NCBI GenBank assembly: GCA_030044455.1
Contig: JASHVU010000681.1
Span: 1-13,922 of the forward strand
Source: Acidobacteriaceae bacterium
GTDB lineage: Bacteria > Acidobacteriota > Terriglobia > Terriglobales > Acidobacteriaceae
Reading direction: 5' to 3'
DNA length: 13,922 nucleotides
Made by a program: the position numbers and the translations under genes. The notes under the pieces are model-generated. The model did no database searches and was not told where the DNA came from. It saw only the letters and a list, made by a program, of their open reading frames with translations. Every line of letters starts with the position of its first letter. Position 1 is the stretch's first letter. Shown here one piece after another: positions 13,918-13,922 of the stretch.

Positions 13918-13922
13918 GCCAG

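Overview
The window reads as a piece of chromosome from a GC-rich, diderm (outer-membrane) bacterium. An Acidobacteriota (Terriglobia-like) host is my best guess. It rests on overall style: many secreted proteins of unknown function, a free-standing TrbI/VirB10-like exported protein, BlaI/MecI/CopY-type operator sites and short palindromic G/C-rich intergenic repeats. No rRNA or other phylogenetic marker is present, so this is inference. No tRNA, rRNA, insertion sequence or CRISPR array was seen.

Left part (1-3740). An exported beta-propeller protein with a C-terminal fibronectin/Ig-like region is transcribed leftward and runs off the window edge. A 259-bp divergent region separates it from a small secreted protein (2371-2931). 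That region holds two TACA-N2-TGTA operators in mirror orientation, 106 bp apart, with a palindromic repeat between them. The next gap carries a second copy of the palindrome and two more stems. A small Spy/CpxP-like periplasmic protein (3134-3661) follows.

Middle part (3740-8170). Two leftward genes, a class-C-beta-lactamase-fold serine hydrolase and MurQ (MurNAc-6-phosphate etherase), look like a cell-wall recycling pair. A rightward exported TrbI/VirB10-like protein follows, then a leftward single-pass membrane protein of unknown function. Two different short tandem-repeat arrays (7077-7176 and 8101-8146) lie on either side of this last gene. A possible 78-codon gene lies at 8167-8403.

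Right part (8400-13922). Three housekeeping genes run rightward: lepB (signal peptidase I), carA and carB (the two subunits of carbamoyl-phosphate synthetase, for arginine and pyrimidine synthesis). The lepB-carA gap contains several overlapping, partly mutually exclusive hairpins. A good intrinsic terminator sits between carA and carB. carB carries an extra stretch of about 15 residues encoded partly by a G/C palindrome.

The gene content is mostly ordinary. The points most worth following are the paired cop-box-like operators in front of a small His-rich secreted protein, the covarying palindromic repeats, the two tandem arrays and the carA/carB terminator. I see no clearly new multi-gene system.
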